DNA of 64,000 bases from CAVYGM01 sp963768025 (GTDB lineage: Bacteria > Bacteroidota > Bacteroidia > Cytophagales > Spirosomataceae): the NCBI GenBank assembly GCA_963768025.1, contig CAVYGM010000035.1:1-64000 (forward strand). The letters are read 5' to 3'. The notes below the pieces were generated by a model. The model was not told the DNA's origin. It made no database searches and saw only the letters and a list, made by a program, of their open reading frames with translations. Positions 1 through 10,088 of the stretch are shown here, in pieces; position 1 is the first letter of the stretch, and every line of letters begins with the position of its first letter. Both the position numbers and the translations under genes were made by a program.

Positions 1-335
1 AAATTAACCCAAATAAAGTTACTATTATTGATACAAGTAATATTACGGATATTGTCGCCTTTGTTGCAGCTAAAAAGGCAGATATAGCCATTGCAGACAG
101 TTTATCATGCCAACACGTACTCGATGCAAGAGGAGCAGAAGGCCCACTGTTAAAACCAGTTCTACGAAGACGACCTTTATATCTATGTCAAAATGGAATT
201 ATGTTACCCCTAAACCAAGAAAAGCTTTCAGATTGGTTAGATAAAGGACTTAGAAAACAATTAAAGTTGTCTGAATTTCAATTAATTGAAAATGATGTTC
301 TTGAAATATATAATGGAATAATATCAAAGATTTAG
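1..335 (+). CDS. C-terminal part of a periplasmic-binding-protein-like protein (partial)
   Basis: An open frame enters from the left edge in frame 3 and ends at TAG 333-335; about 110 residues are visible and the start lies outside the window. The peptide contains DIAIADSLSCQHVLDARG and a hydrophilic C-terminal tail (SDWLDKGLRKQLKLSEF). The alternation of short hydrophobic strands with a late helix resembles lobe 2 of type 2 substrate-binding proteins, but this is a weak fold impression and I cannot name a family. The stretch is much richer in A and T than the rest of the window and uses codons such as TTA and ATA freely, which suggests recent acquisition or a different neighbourhood to the left. 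The gene is followed by about 180 bases with no coding sequence before the hydrolase. Confidence 0.55.
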   Translation, partial: INPNKVTIIDTSNITDIVAFVAAKKADIAIADSLSCQHVLDARGAEGPLLKPVLRRRPLYLCQNGIMLPLNQEKLSDWLDKGLRKQLKLSEFQLIENDVLEIYNGIISKI

Positions 336-517
336 CTATTTCTTTAACCTGATTTGTGTATCACCCCGCTCGCCCTGATTTTCGATCATAACAAAAACCT
401 TCCAGCGTCTGTGACACAACTACTACCGAATCAGCATCATCCCCTATTTTGAGTATTCCCCAAGAAATACCTACTTTGGCTATCAAAAAAACCATTCAAC
501 ACCTCCTGCCTAACTTC

Positions 518-1818
518 ATGCGATCAAACTATTTCAAAACCCTACTGCTAGCCATCAGCCTGCTGGCTCACGCTTCCTTTTCCGCCGCCCAAACCGCCTT
601 CGTTTACGGCGATCCCCTGCCCGATGCCCCCGAACTATCCCCACGGGGTGAGTACAAGGTAGGGGTACGTACCTTGGATTTTGTAAATAAAGGGCAGGTA
701 GATATTCTCAAATCCAAAGGCGGCGTGGACGCTACCTACGACCGCCCGCTAAAAGTGGAGGTGTGGTACCCGGCCCTCCTGCCGGAAGGGGTAAAACCGC
801 TGGTGGAGTACAACGAAGTGATGGGAACGGCCAATGACCCCAAGCGGCCGCTGATCCCCTTTGCCTTCAAGGGCAGGGCTACCTGGGAGGCCGCTCCCGT
901 AACCGGCGCGGGAGCATTTCCATTGGTGATCGTATCGCACGGGTACGTAGGGTCGAGGTACCTGCTCACCTACCTCACCGAAAACCTGGCCTCGAAAGGC
1001 TACGTGGTGGTGGCTATTGACCATACCGAATCTACGTTTCGCGACGCGGCTCCTTTTTCCAGCACGTTGCTCAACAGATCAAAAGACGTGCTGTTTGTGC
1101 TGAATCAAATGGCCGGTTTGGGAAAGGCAGGAAGCCGGAATTTCCTGGCCGGACTGATCGACTCCAACAACGTCGGGCTGGTGGGGTACTCCATGGGGGG
1201 CTACGGGGTACTGAATGCCTCCGGGGCTGGGTACAGCGACCAGATGGTGAAGACATTTGGCAGCATGACAGGCGGCAGCAAGGCCATTGAGGTACGTGCC
1301 AGCAGCAGCCCCGGCTACCGTTCTACGGTAGACCCCCGCATCAAAGCGGTGGTGGCCTTCGCGCCCTGGGGCATGGAACGGGGAGCATGGGATGCCGAAG
1401 GGCTAAAAGGACTGACCGTACCTACCTTTTTCATCGCCGGAGATCAGGATGATGTGTCGGGCTACGAGAAAGGGATTAAGGCCATTTACACTGGGAGCCG
1501 TGAACGCCCCCCGCTACATGCTTACCTACGAAAACGCCCGGCACAATGTGGCCCCCAATCCCACCACCGGCCGAATCGTTGCATGAAGGACTACCCTTCG
1601 ATGAGTACTATCGCTACGCCGAACCGGCCTGGAACGAGCGCCGCATCAACAACATCAACCAGCATTTTGTGACGGCGTTTTTGGGGATGCAGTTGAAAAA
1701 ACTAGACTATGGTAAGTACCTCGATCTGCCCCAGAACTCCAACGAGAAGACTTGGACGGGGTTTAAGGGGCGCTCGTCGGTGGGGTTGCAGCTGGTGCAT
1801 GATGGGTTGGCGAAGTAG
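518..1818 (+). CDS. Exported alpha/beta hydrolase, PAF-acetylhydrolase/dienelactone-hydrolase-like (frameshifted)
   Basis: The protein is an exported serine esterase or lipase-like enzyme. I prefer the ATG at 518 over the upstream in-frame 449 because it gives a clean signal peptide (MRSNYFKTLLLAISLLAHAS, then AAQ). The nucleophile elbow is GYSMGG near residue 220, the oxyanion region is VSHGYVGSR, and a later VPTFFIAGDQDD segment carries the acid residue. The reading frame breaks twice. The first break is near 1490, where the continuation AVNAPRYMLTYENARHNVAP carries the likely catalytic His. The second is near 1560, where it continues as PPPAESLHEGLPFDEYYRYA to the stop at 1818. Both shifts behave as one extra base. 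The protein after correction is about 430 residues, normal for the family. Substrate is not predictable from sequence. The gene is followed immediately by a hairpin terminator. Confidence 0.75.
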
Positions 1819-1822
1819 TACT

Positions 1823-1853
1823 AAAAAAGGAGGTGTGGAAAAGCCTCCTTTTT
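1823..1853 (+). terminator. Rho-independent terminator between convergent genes
   Basis: A-tract, stem AAAAGGAGG / CCTCCTTTT with a short loop, then a T-run. It starts about 5 bases after the hydrolase stop and faces the convergent Tricorn gene, so it may work in both directions. Confidence 0.75.
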
Positions 1854-1925
1854 ACCTCTCGGCAACGGCTGACCGTCCTCCCTCGATACTGCCAGGAGAA
1901 GGACTTCTTTGAAAGGTATCATTGC

Positions 1926-4900
1926 TTAGTTCTTCGCCTCGGGCCGACGGTACCGTATCGGGGCTTCGGGTTCGGGTTTTAGCTTTACTTCTTCGGTTTT
2001 CAGTAAGCGTAGAGCCTCCTCCACGGCCTTGATCAGTTGCGGGTCTTTGCCAGCAATCACGTCGGCCGGATTCTGGATTACCTCAATGTCGGGCGCGATG
2101 CCATCGCCTTCTACCGACCATTTGCCATCCAGGTCGTAGAAACCACCCCGAGGGGCTACCATGCGGCCACCGTCAATGAAGCGGGGCGTGTCCCAGGTAC
2201 CAACCAGGCCGCCCCAGGTGCGGGTACCTACGAGCGGGCCTACCTTGGCCTGCCGAAACAGGTAGGGCATGAGGTCGCCGCCGGAACCGGCCATTTCGTT
2301 TACGATCATTACCTTGGGTCCCCATAAGCCAGCGATGGGCGTGGTAAAGGGTTTATGATCGCCGGCGTTGCTGTTGAAGTACCCTTGGAGTTTTCGGGCC
2401 AATACGTCCACGATGTAGTCGGCGGCCGAGCCACCGCCGTTGTTGCGTTCGTCAATCACGGCCCCTTTCTTATCCTGCTGGGCAAAGTAGTACCGGTTGA
2501 AGTACTCATACCCCCCGCCAGCCGTATTGGGTAGCCACACGTAGGCCAGTTTGCCATCCGACAGCTCACTGACTTTCCGACGGTTGCCTTCCACCCAGGC
2601 GCGTTGCCGGAGTTGGGTTTCGCTGGGAATAGGTACTACCGTCACGAGTCGTGAGCCGGTAGTATCGGGCCGTTGATTGACCCGAATCTTGATTTGCCGG
2701 TTGGCCATCCCTTCAAAATAGCTGTAAAAATTCTGGTCTGTCGTAATAGGTACGCCATTCACGGCTAACACGTAGTCACCCTCCCTCACGTCAATACCCG
2801 GACCCGAAAGGGGCGATTTCAGGCCGGGGTTCCAGTTTTCGCCGGTAAATAGTTTTTCGATGCGGTAGCGGTTTCCTTCCGGCACGATGTCAGCCCCCAG
2901 CAGGCCGATGGGTACGTTGTCTACCTGCGGCAAATCGCCGCCCGAGGTAAAGGAGTGGCCCACCGCAATTTCTCCGCCCAGAATATCCACCACGTAGTTC
3001 AGATCGGTACGGTGGCGTACGTGCTCAATCCAGGGTTGATACCAGGCATACACCTTGTCCCAGGGAGCGCCGTGGGTGTTTTTTACGTACAGGAAATCGC
3101 GCTGGTAGCGCCAGCCTTCCCGGAATATTTGCTGGTACTCCTGCCGGGGGTCGATTTTCATTTTCACCGCCGCCAGATCTACCTTTCCGTCGCCTACCTT
3201 GTTGGTCTCTTTGGTCGAGGCAATTATCCCCCAGGTACTGCCATTGCCGTACAAAAGTTGTTTGCGGTCGTAGGAAGCACTCAGACTCTGCACCCCAGTC
3301 AGGAAAGGTTTTCCTTTTTGTTCTTCAAACGAAAACTTGTGTACCGCCAGAGCAGATTCCCCCTCCGGACTTTCCAGGTAGAAAATGGTTCCTTCGGGAC
3401 CGGCTACCAGATCCACGTAGTTTTTGAGCGGGACACCCAGCGAAATAATCCGCTGATCCAAACCATCGGGGTCAATCTTCACCGTGACCTTGGGTGCTGG
3501 TTTTGGTGCCTCCGCAGTTTTCTCCTTCTTGCCACTTTTCTTATCGTCTTTTTTTTCTTCGGACTTTGGGGTAGCCTCGGCAGGCTTTAAAGGTTCTTCG
3601 TCGCTTTTGGGAAACAAGGGCGATTTAACTCCTTTGGCCAGCACGATGGCGTACAACCCGCGGGTAACGGGGTGATCGTAGGATGTCATGTCCAACCAGC
3701 CTGTATTGAGGCCAAAATCCGTACTGGCCAAAAAGTAGAGGTACTTGCCGCTGGCATCCCAAACGGGCGAGATGGCATCCGACATGCCGTCGGTAAGTTG
3801 CAGGGTTTGGCCGGTTTCGACGTTATGGGCTTTGATTACTTTCAGATGGTTATCGAGCAGACGGGCGTAGGCGATCCACTTGCTGTCGGGCGACCATACC
3901 GGGTTCATGGAGCGGTCGGGGTGGGCGTAGCGTTCGGTGTCCACTTTTTTGGCGTTGCCATTTTCCACATTCACATACCACAGGTTGTAGTCCGTGTCGG
4001 TGATAGGCTATGTACTTGCTATCCGGCGACCAGTCGGGCCGGAAGTAGAAGGTAGGGTTGGGTAGGACAATGGCTTTGGGCGGATTCATACCCTCCTGAT
4101 CGGCAAGCATCAACTGGTACTCGCCGCTGCGATCCGAAAACCAGGCGATCCGCTGCCCATCGGGCGACCATACCGGGGAGCGATCGGCCGCGCCGGGAGT
4201 TTGGGAGATATTGCGCCACGTTCCGTTTTCTTTGGGGGCCGTAAAAATATCGCCCCGGTACTCAAACAGCATCCGCTGCCCCGTGGGCGACAGGCTGGCA
4301 TTCTGGATAGTCGCCGGTTTTACCTCCTCCCAGCGGGGCATGGCCCAGTTAAAATCCCCCTGCACATTCACTACCAGCTGAGTAGCCTTGCCCGTAGCGG
4401 GGTCAAGGGTATGAAGGTACCCACCCTGCTCGTACACGAGGCGGTCGGGGCCGGCATTCATGCTTTTTACGTCAAAATCGGTATGAAAGGTAATTTGTTT
4501 GAGAGCATTAGTAGCCGGATCAAACGACCAAATATTGGCCGCGTAGTCGCGTTCGGAGATGAAATAGACTGTATTCTTGAACCAAACCGGATCGGTATGC
4601 CGCTCGCGGTCGGTTTGGGGAGTCATTTTCAGGCATCTGGTCTTTCAGATTGAAAATCCAGATGGGCTGGGCCTGTCCGCCCCGGTAGTTGCGCCACTCC
4701 GAGTCCCAGAAAGGAATGGATTTGTAAGCGAGGTGCGTGCCGTCAGGCGAGAGCTCGCCCTGATTCGCCTGAGGTACCATGAGTTCTTTGGGAAAACGAC
4801 CTTCGGTATCCACCGTAAAAAATTTGGTAAGGGCAGTGGGATGACCTTTGCGACCCGAACGGAACAGCACCGATTTGCCATCGGGCGTCCAGCCCTGCAC

Positions 4901-5230
4901 CACATCGGCATCCGGGTGCCAGGTGAGGCGGCGGGGTTCGCCACCGGCCAGGCTGATGAGGTACACATCCGTGTTACCCCCATACTGAGCCGAAAAGGCG
5001 ATGGATTGCCCGTCGGGCGAAAAGTGGGGTGATGATTCGGAACCGAGATTGGTGGTAAGGCGGCGGGCGTTGCCGCCGGTACGCTCGGTCAGCCAGAGGT
5101 CGTCGGCGTAGACAAAGACAATCTGGGTAGCACTGACCGAGGGCTGCCGAAGTAGGCGGGTACCCTGGGCTTGACAAATATAACCTACCGAAAGTAATAG
5201 AAGACTGGTGGTAAACAGTACATTTCTCAT
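1926..5230 (-). CDS. Tricorn-type S41 family protease with beta-propeller and PDZ domains (two frameshifts)
   Basis: A large exported serine protease of the Tricorn type, which trims peptides. The N-terminus (MRNVLFTTSLLLLSVGYICQ) is a signal peptide starting at 5230. WD40/TolB-like propeller repeats follow (SPDGQSIAFSAQYGG, SPDGQRIAWFSDRSG, SPDSKYIAY), then a Lys/Glu/Pro linker, a PDZ domain (GIDVREGDYVLAVNGVPI) and the S41 core. The core has GEIAVGHSFTSGGD (catalytic His region), NERNNGGGSAADY, EMAGSGGDLMPY (Ser nucleophile) and EGDGIAPDIEV. The frame is broken near 4620 (LKDQMP to MTPQTDRERHTDP) and near 4005 (SPDSKYIAY to TDTDYNLWYVNVENG). The corrected protein is about 1,100 residues, the normal length. 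The gene lies 91 bp downstream of the GH15 gene on the same strand. Confidence 0.85.
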
Positions 5231-5321
5231 GAATTAGAGATGAAGGTGGGGGGAGATTGCTAACAAAACTCAATTTAGAAAGTAATCCCGAAAAAACCGC
5301 CTTTGCACCCTCTATACGTAC

Positions 5322-7070
5322 CTACTTTACTTTTTTTGCTTCTGCATTCAAATCCACCAAAACACCCATTAGGGAAGCGTGTACGAAGGTCTGGGGAAAG
5401 TTGCCCATCACCTCACCGGTGGGTACATGTCCCTCTTCGGCCATGTAGCCCAGGTCATTGGCGTATTCCAGGGCGGCGTCAATAATACTCCGGGATTTTT
5501 CGAGGTCGTTGCACATGATGTAGTATTGAGCTACCCACAGTGAGCCCGCCAGAAATACACCTTCTTTGGCAGAGTCAAATTGTTCGAGGCGACGGTGGTA
5601 CAGTTCCCCTTCCTTGAGTACCTTCTCAATCTCCTGCATGGTGGCTATCATTTCGGGGCTATCGGGCTCCCCGTAGAGCCATACCGGAAACAAGGCGGCA
5701 GTAACGTCTACATTCTGTGACCCGGCGAACACGGCATAGGCACCGCTGTCGGTCAGGCAGTGCTCAGCCACAAACTTCCGGATGTCCCGAGCGGCCTGTC
5801 GCCATTTATGGGCCTGTGCCTCGGTTTCGGCGCTATCCGCGATAAATTCCAGCCCCATAGCGGCAATCACTTTACTGGACGTAAAATGCTCCTCCACGTG
5901 TTCCTCCCAGATACCATGGTCTTTTTTATGCCAGTTTTCGGCCAGAAAATCCGCAATGATCCGGACGGTTTCCCAATTGGGCTTTTCGTCCAGTTTCGAG
6001 TAAATCTGTTTGGCCGCCAGCAGTACATTGGCATTGGCATCCAATTGCAGCTGTTCGTTGGCACCGTTTCCTTTTACTACGGGAGTCTCGTTTTTATAGC
6101 CTTTCAGGGGAATTTCCTTCAAGGATTCCGCCACATTCCGATCCAGATCGTAGAAGGGCATGATGCGCATGTCCTCGTTGCTGGTTCGGGCCGAGCACAG
6201 GAAACCCAGGAAATCCACGGCCGCGCCCGTCATGCCGATGGCCCGCATGAGTGCACTCACGATCATGGCAGCGTCGCGCAGCCACACGTAGCGGTAGTCG
6301 TAGTTGCGTCCGTTGCCGAAGCCCTCGGGCAGGGAGGTAGTAGCAGCAGCCACTATACCGCCGGATGGCTTGTGCGTCATCAGGCAAATGGCCCGGCAGG
6401 AATTGAACATCTGTTCGCGGTAGATACCCTCGTAGGAGAACATCTCAAAGATTTCCTTCCAATGGGCCAACGTCTCAGTCAGGGATTGCCGGATTGTTTC
6501 TTCCGTTACTTCATCGGTTGGGTCTTCCGAAGTTGCCAGGTACACCCATCCCGTCTGTCCAGCGGGTATGCTGCACGTCATAAGAGACTCCGCAATGACG
6601 ATCGGGTGCGAGGAAGTGAGGGTGTAAGTGCTGTTCTGACCACTGATTCTGACCGAATTTTCGCTTACTCTGTTCAGTATAATTCCTTTCAGGCCGTAGT
6701 CAGCCCTCAACCGGATTCGGTGGGTGAGGGCCTGTGGGGCGGGCGAAGTAAGCCGACAAATTCCCTGTTTGGATTCATCGGTACCGTAGGGCATCCAGTC
6801 TGTGAGTGTAAATTGTTCAGAGTCCAGGGCATACTCTGTCTCTAGCACGCAGCTTTCTTGCAGATATTTTCTGCCGGCAAAGCTAGCCCCTGTTTCCAAA
6901 GCCCAGTACCCTCCTTTTTCTTCATCCAGCAACAGCGAACAAATAGCCGATGCATCAAACCGTTCGGGGCAGTACCAGGCGATTGTCCCGTTTTTATCCA
7001 CTAAAGCGCAGGTTTTCTGATCGCCGATTATGCCTAAATCCCGGATGTCTGGCTGGTTGGGAAGCGTCAT
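5322..7070 (-). CDS. Glycoside hydrolase family 15 protein (glucoamylase/trehalase-like)
   Basis: A 582-residue intact GH15 enzyme with an (alpha/alpha)6 barrel, expected to hydrolyse alpha-glucosidic bonds (glucoamylase, dextranase or trehalase activity). The N-terminal signature is DLGIIGDQKTCALVDKNGTI. The barrel carries NYDYRYVWLRDAAM, the region containing GIWEEHVEEHFTSSKV (catalytic Glu area) and the C-terminal GEVMGNFPQTFVHASL. No signal peptide is visible, so it is probably cytoplasmic, unlike its neighbours. Bacterial proteins of this exact layout are often annotated as trehalase-like or glucoamylase-like, and the true substrate cannot be told from sequence. It has its own upstream gap of about 210 bases. 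Confidence 0.9.
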   Translation of the reverse strand: MTLPNQPDIRDLGIIGDQKTCALVDKNGTIAWYCPERFDASAICSLLLDEEKGGYWALETGASFAGRKYLQESCVLETEYALDSEQFTLTDWMPYGTDESKQGICRLTSPAPQALTHRIRLRADYGLKGIILNRVSENSVRISGQNSTYTLTSSHPIVIAESLMTCSIPAGQTGWVYLATSEDPTDEVTEETIRQSLTETLAHWKEIFEMFSYEGIYREQMFNSCRAICLMTHKPSGGIVAAATTSLPEGFGNGRNYDYRYVWLRDAAMIVSALMRAIGMTGAAVDFLGFLCSARTSNEDMRIMPFYDLDRNVAESLKEIPLKGYKNETPVVKGNGANEQLQLDANANVLLAAKQIYSKLDEKPNWETVRIIADFLAENWHKKDHGIWEEHVEEHFTSSKVIAAMGLEFIADSAETEAQAHKWRQAARDIRKFVAEHCLTDSGAYAVFAGSQNVDVTAALFPVWLYGEPDSPEMIATMQEIEKVLKEGELYHRRLEQFDSAKEGVFLAGSLWVAQYYIMCNDLEKSRSIIDAALEYANDLGYMAEEGHVPTGEVMGNFPQTFVHASLMGVLVDLNAEAKKVK

Positions 7071-7282
7071 TCTTGAACAGGTATGTTTTACGTAAACTCG
7101 GGTACAGAGGCAAATGTTATTCCCCTACCTCACGTTTACTTTCCCGGAAAGTCCTGATTTAGCAAACATCAAATCAAAAACATCTCGCTTAAAACACAAT
7201 GAAAACAGGTTAGTTAGTCAACCATCTGCTGGTGATCGACTTGGTTTTTTGTGATCAGAGGAGACCTTTATTTTACCAAAAT

Positions 7283-7915
7283 CTACCTCACCGCCGAATA
7301 GACGCGCGTGTTAATGAAGGTACCCGTTTCCACTACGTCTTTGTTGTGCGAGGTCAGGAACAGGCCCACCATTAACTCCGGCGGGAAATCAAAATCGGGT
7401 ACCTCCACGGTCCAGAAAGGCATACCTAGCTTAGCTACGGACACGAAGTAGCTGCGTCCCCGGCGTTCCAGTTGCAGGATATCCGCGTGGAGGATGGGAA
7501 TTTTAATTTCCTGGATATCCGTGGCGTTCTTGCGGCGAAACTGAAAGGCAGTAAGCCCATCGCCGTGGACGGTCAGGGTGACCATGGCCGCGCTGGTATC
7601 CAGACTCGTGCGGATCATCCAGCCCGATTTGCGGTGGGGGTCTACGCCTTTGCCTACGAGGGTGGGCTGGGTAGTAATGATAAAATCTCCGGTGAGTTTT
7701 TTCCAAACAAAATGTAGTTCATCCTTTTTGAACCACAGGTTTTCGCCGGCTCCCGTGAGGGTGTAGGTGCGGCTAGCCTGGTCATACATGGCGGTACCTT
7801 TGTGCAACACCGGGCCAACGTCCGCCTGATTTTCAAAAATACCAACCGGACTTTGCGCCCAGACCGATACGAAACTCCCCAACACCAGGGCAAGTGCAAC
7901 TACATAGTTCTTCAT
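7283..7915 (-). CDS. Exported DUF1349-like beta-sandwich protein
   Basis: A 210-residue protein with a signal peptide (MKNYVVALALVLGSFVSVWA, cleavage after AQ). The rest is predicted beta-sandwich with KSGWMIRTSLDTSAAMVTL and HGDGLTAFQFRRK, typical of the concanavalin-like DUF1349 family often seen as a C-terminal or stand-alone module of polysaccharide enzymes. No catalytic residues can be assigned. The start codon at 7915-7913 overlaps the TGA of the upstream GH26 remnant by four bases (ATGA), so the two were probably translated together from one message. This supports a role on plant or algal polysaccharides. Confidence 0.7.
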   Translation of the reverse strand: MKNYVVALALVLGSFVSVWAQSPVGIFENQADVGPVLHKGTAMYDQASRTYTLTGAGENLWFKKDELHFVWKKLTGDFIITTQPTLVGKGVDPHRKSGWMIRTSLDTSAAMVTLTVHGDGLTAFQFRRKNATDIQEIKIPILHADILQLERRGRSYFVSVAKLGMPFWTVEVPDFDFPPELMVGLFLTSHNKDVVETGTFINTRVYSAVR

Positions 7916-8320
7916 AGGATTCCCAGGAATTTCCGGCGTTGGTACATAGTCTTCAGATCTTTCTCAAACAAAGTATAGGGATCTTCGTAAAACTTCCTAA
8001 AATCAGCCTCACTGACGTGCCCCGGATAGGGTGCGTAGTAGTGGGTAGGGCTGCGGGTATCATTGCGCCACACCAGCACGTAGGCCAGGCGCATCCTTTC
8101 CGCTTTGAGCGATTTCAGCAGCGACTCCGTCCACCAGGTGGGATTAGGGATAGACTCCAGGCCGGTTTCGGTAAAGGCGGCCTTTTACGGAATGGGCAAA
8201 AGCACCTATCGTCCGCAGAATTTCCTTGTATTGCGCATGGTGCGTTCCGAGTATGGATTTTACGTCCAAACGGTCGGCCTCGTTCCACCACCCAACAGGC
8301 GTGATATATTTTTAATCTCA
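7912..8320 (-). pseudogene. C-terminal remnant of a glycoside hydrolase family 26 enzyme (mannanase-like)
   Basis: On the minus strand the peptide AAFTETGLESIPNPTWW, followed by RLAYVLVWRNDTRSPTHYYA and PYPGH, matches the C-terminal third of GH26 beta-mannanases, including the nucleophile Glu in TETG. Upstream of it a one-base shift near 8190 joins to WWNEADRLDVKSIL and YKEILRTIGAFAHSVK, the preceding helix. Nothing resembling the N-terminal two-thirds of the barrel or a signal peptide is found before the serine hydrolase stop at 8422, so the gene is truncated as well as frameshifted. The remnant ends at TGA 7914-7912, inside the start codon of the DUF1349-like gene. Family assignment is from remembered motifs. 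Confidence 0.6.
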
Positions 8321-8421
8321 TGTGCCCTTCTCGTATTCTTTTCTGATGGTTAACTTGCAATTACTCTAACCTCACTCATCCTACCTACTTTTTACTCCTT
8401 ATAGCGTTTTCAGAACTACCC

Positions 8422-9978
8422 TTATGCCTGCAAAGTACCCGTCAGCGGGTTTCGTTTTTCCGGGAAGCTCTTCGTCTTCTCGGTGACACTGTTCAGAAAT
8501 GCGACGGAAATGGTATCGTTCTGCCAGGTAAGGGTTAGGGTATCGCCGTGGATGGCTTCCACAAACTTCATTTTTAGCTTCAGGGTGTGGTCATCAATCC
8601 AGGCAGCGCTGCCTGCTACTTTGGATGGAATTTCAAGGCGGGTTGGCACCGGAAACCGGATTTTACTTTCCTGGGAATTCAGCGCCCATTCATTCCAGCC
8701 GAAGGTGATCTTCTCTACTCCCTGGGGAGTTTCCATTTTCAGAACACAATTTTTGGGATTCAGGCCCACTGACAAGTACTTGATACCGAATGAATTTTCG
8801 GCCATCTGATACCGTTTATCACTGTACTTGGTAGCGTTCTCAGGAGTGCTCTCGCCTTTGGCTGGCGGCAGTTCAAGCTGGCTAAGTTCTTTTTTCAGGA
8901 AAGAGGTCTGCGTCGAGTTTTCTGGCAATTGTCCTTTTGCAAAAGCGGGAAGCAGGGTTTCGTAAGCAATATTCATACTTTTCTGCAGGTCCTTGCTTTC
9001 GCTGGTCATCACCAGCACGGCATCCTGCTCAGGCATCACTATACAAAACTGCCCATAGGCCCCATCGCCCCGATAAAACCCAGGCTTGCAGCGCCAGAAC
9101 TGATAGCCGTAGCCCTGCGCCCAGTCGCCATCACCCGCCTGCGAGGTGGTTTGCTTGCTCGTGGCTTCTTCTATCCAGCTTGCGGGCAGGAGTTGCTTTC
9201 CCTGCCACTGGCCTTTCTGCAAGTACAGCTGCCCAAACCTGGCAATATCTTCCGTCTTCACCCGCAGGCCGTAGCCCGCCGTGTTGAGTCCTTCCGGCGA
9301 TTTTTCCCAGTCATAGCCAGTAATGCCCAGGGGACCAAAGAGCCGAGGTTGCAGGTACTCTTCCAGGAGCTGACCGGTCACCTTTTGCACAATAGCACCC
9401 AGCATGTAGGTAGCTCCGGTATTGTACAAGAAATGGCTGCCGGGCTGATGTTGCACCGGCTGAGCCAGGAACGTTTTTATCCAGGATTGGGGATTATACT
9501 CCCGGAATTTGGGCATGGTATCGGTATCGTGACCCGTATTCATGGTGAGCAGACTCCGGACGGTCATGGCTTTCAGATTATCGCCCACCGTGGCGGGAAG
9601 GTCGTTGGGGAAGAATTTGATTACCGGATCATTGACCGAAATTTTGCCTTCCGTTACCAGGAACCCGATGGCCGTGCTCGTGAAGCTCTTGGAAAGCGAG
9701 TACAGGGTGTGCTTATAGTCGGCAGAGAAAGGCTTCCACCAACCTTCGGCCACCACATTGCCATGTCGCACCAGCATGAAGCTATGCCACTCCAAATCCG
9801 AGGTCTGGATGGCCTGCAGAAAATTAAGGATGCCTCTTGTATCTACCCCTTGCGACTCGGGCGTTGCCCGCGGCAAGTCATCCGGCCCAAGCGTATAGGA
9901 ATCAAAAGAGGAAAGCAGACCAAGGCCAGCCGTACCGAGGCTGGCGGAAATCAGGAAGTTCCGGCGGGTTGTTTTCAT
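8422..9978 (-). CDS. Tat-exported serine hydrolase, class C beta-lactamase fold
   Basis: A 518-residue protein of the beta-lactamase/D-alanyl-D-alanine carboxypeptidase family (PF00144). The N-terminus MKTTRRNFLISASLGTAG has the twin Arg and hydrophobic stretch of a Tat signal. The active-site SxxK motif is S94-L-S-K97 in YSLSKSF, and a Tyr motif (YNTGATYML) lies about 120 residues later. A C-terminal domain of about 150 residues follows the catalytic domain. Most members in Bacteroidota are esterases or peptidases rather than antibiotic-resistance enzymes, so I do not infer resistance. It lies about 100 bp upstream of the GH26 remnant on the same strand. Confidence 0.88.
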   Translation of the reverse strand: MKTTRRNFLISASLGTAGLGLLSSFDSYTLGPDDLPRATPESQGVDTRGILNFLQAIQTSDLEWHSFMLVRHGNVVAEGWWKPFSADYKHTLYSLSKSFTSTAIGFLVTEGKISVNDPVIKFFPNDLPATVGDNLKAMTVRSLLTMNTGHDTDTMPKFREYNPQSWIKTFLAQPVQHQPGSHFLYNTGATYMLGAIVQKVTGQLLEEYLQPRLFGPLGITGYDWEKSPEGLNTAGYGLRVKTEDIARFGQLYLQKGQWQGKQLLPASWIEEATSKQTTSQAGDGDWAQGYGYQFWRCKPGFYRGDGAYGQFCIVMPEQDAVLVMTSESKDLQKSMNIAYETLLPAFAKGQLPENSTQTSFLKKELSQLELPPAKGESTPENATKYSDKRYQMAENSFGIKYLSVGLNPKNCVLKMETPQGVEKITFGWNEWALNSQESKIRFPVPTRLEIPSKVAGSAAWIDDHTLKLKMKFVEAIHGDTLTLTWQNDTISVAFLNSVTEKTKSFPEKRNPLTGTLQA

Positions 9979-10088
9979 GGTATTTTTAGAAAAAAGTAAA
10001 ACAGCTTTGAAATAGAGGTGATTGCAAAAGACACTCTGCCCCTCTTTCTAATGCAGGTACTTCCGAATACTGCTTTTTGACCGCCTTC

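Noticed and set aside
449..517. In-frame N-terminal extension of the alpha/beta hydrolase
   Set aside because: The extension is not hydrophobic in the right place; the ATG at 518 starts a standard signal peptide.
2955..3590. Long plus-strand open frame inside the Tricorn gene
   Set aside because: It is an antisense shadow of a strongly supported protease gene and has no coding features of its own.
8422..9978. Antibiotic-resistance beta-lactamase
   Set aside because: SxxK and Tyr motifs fit the broad PF00144 family, which is mostly esterases and peptidases; a large extra C-terminal domain argues against a resistance enzyme.
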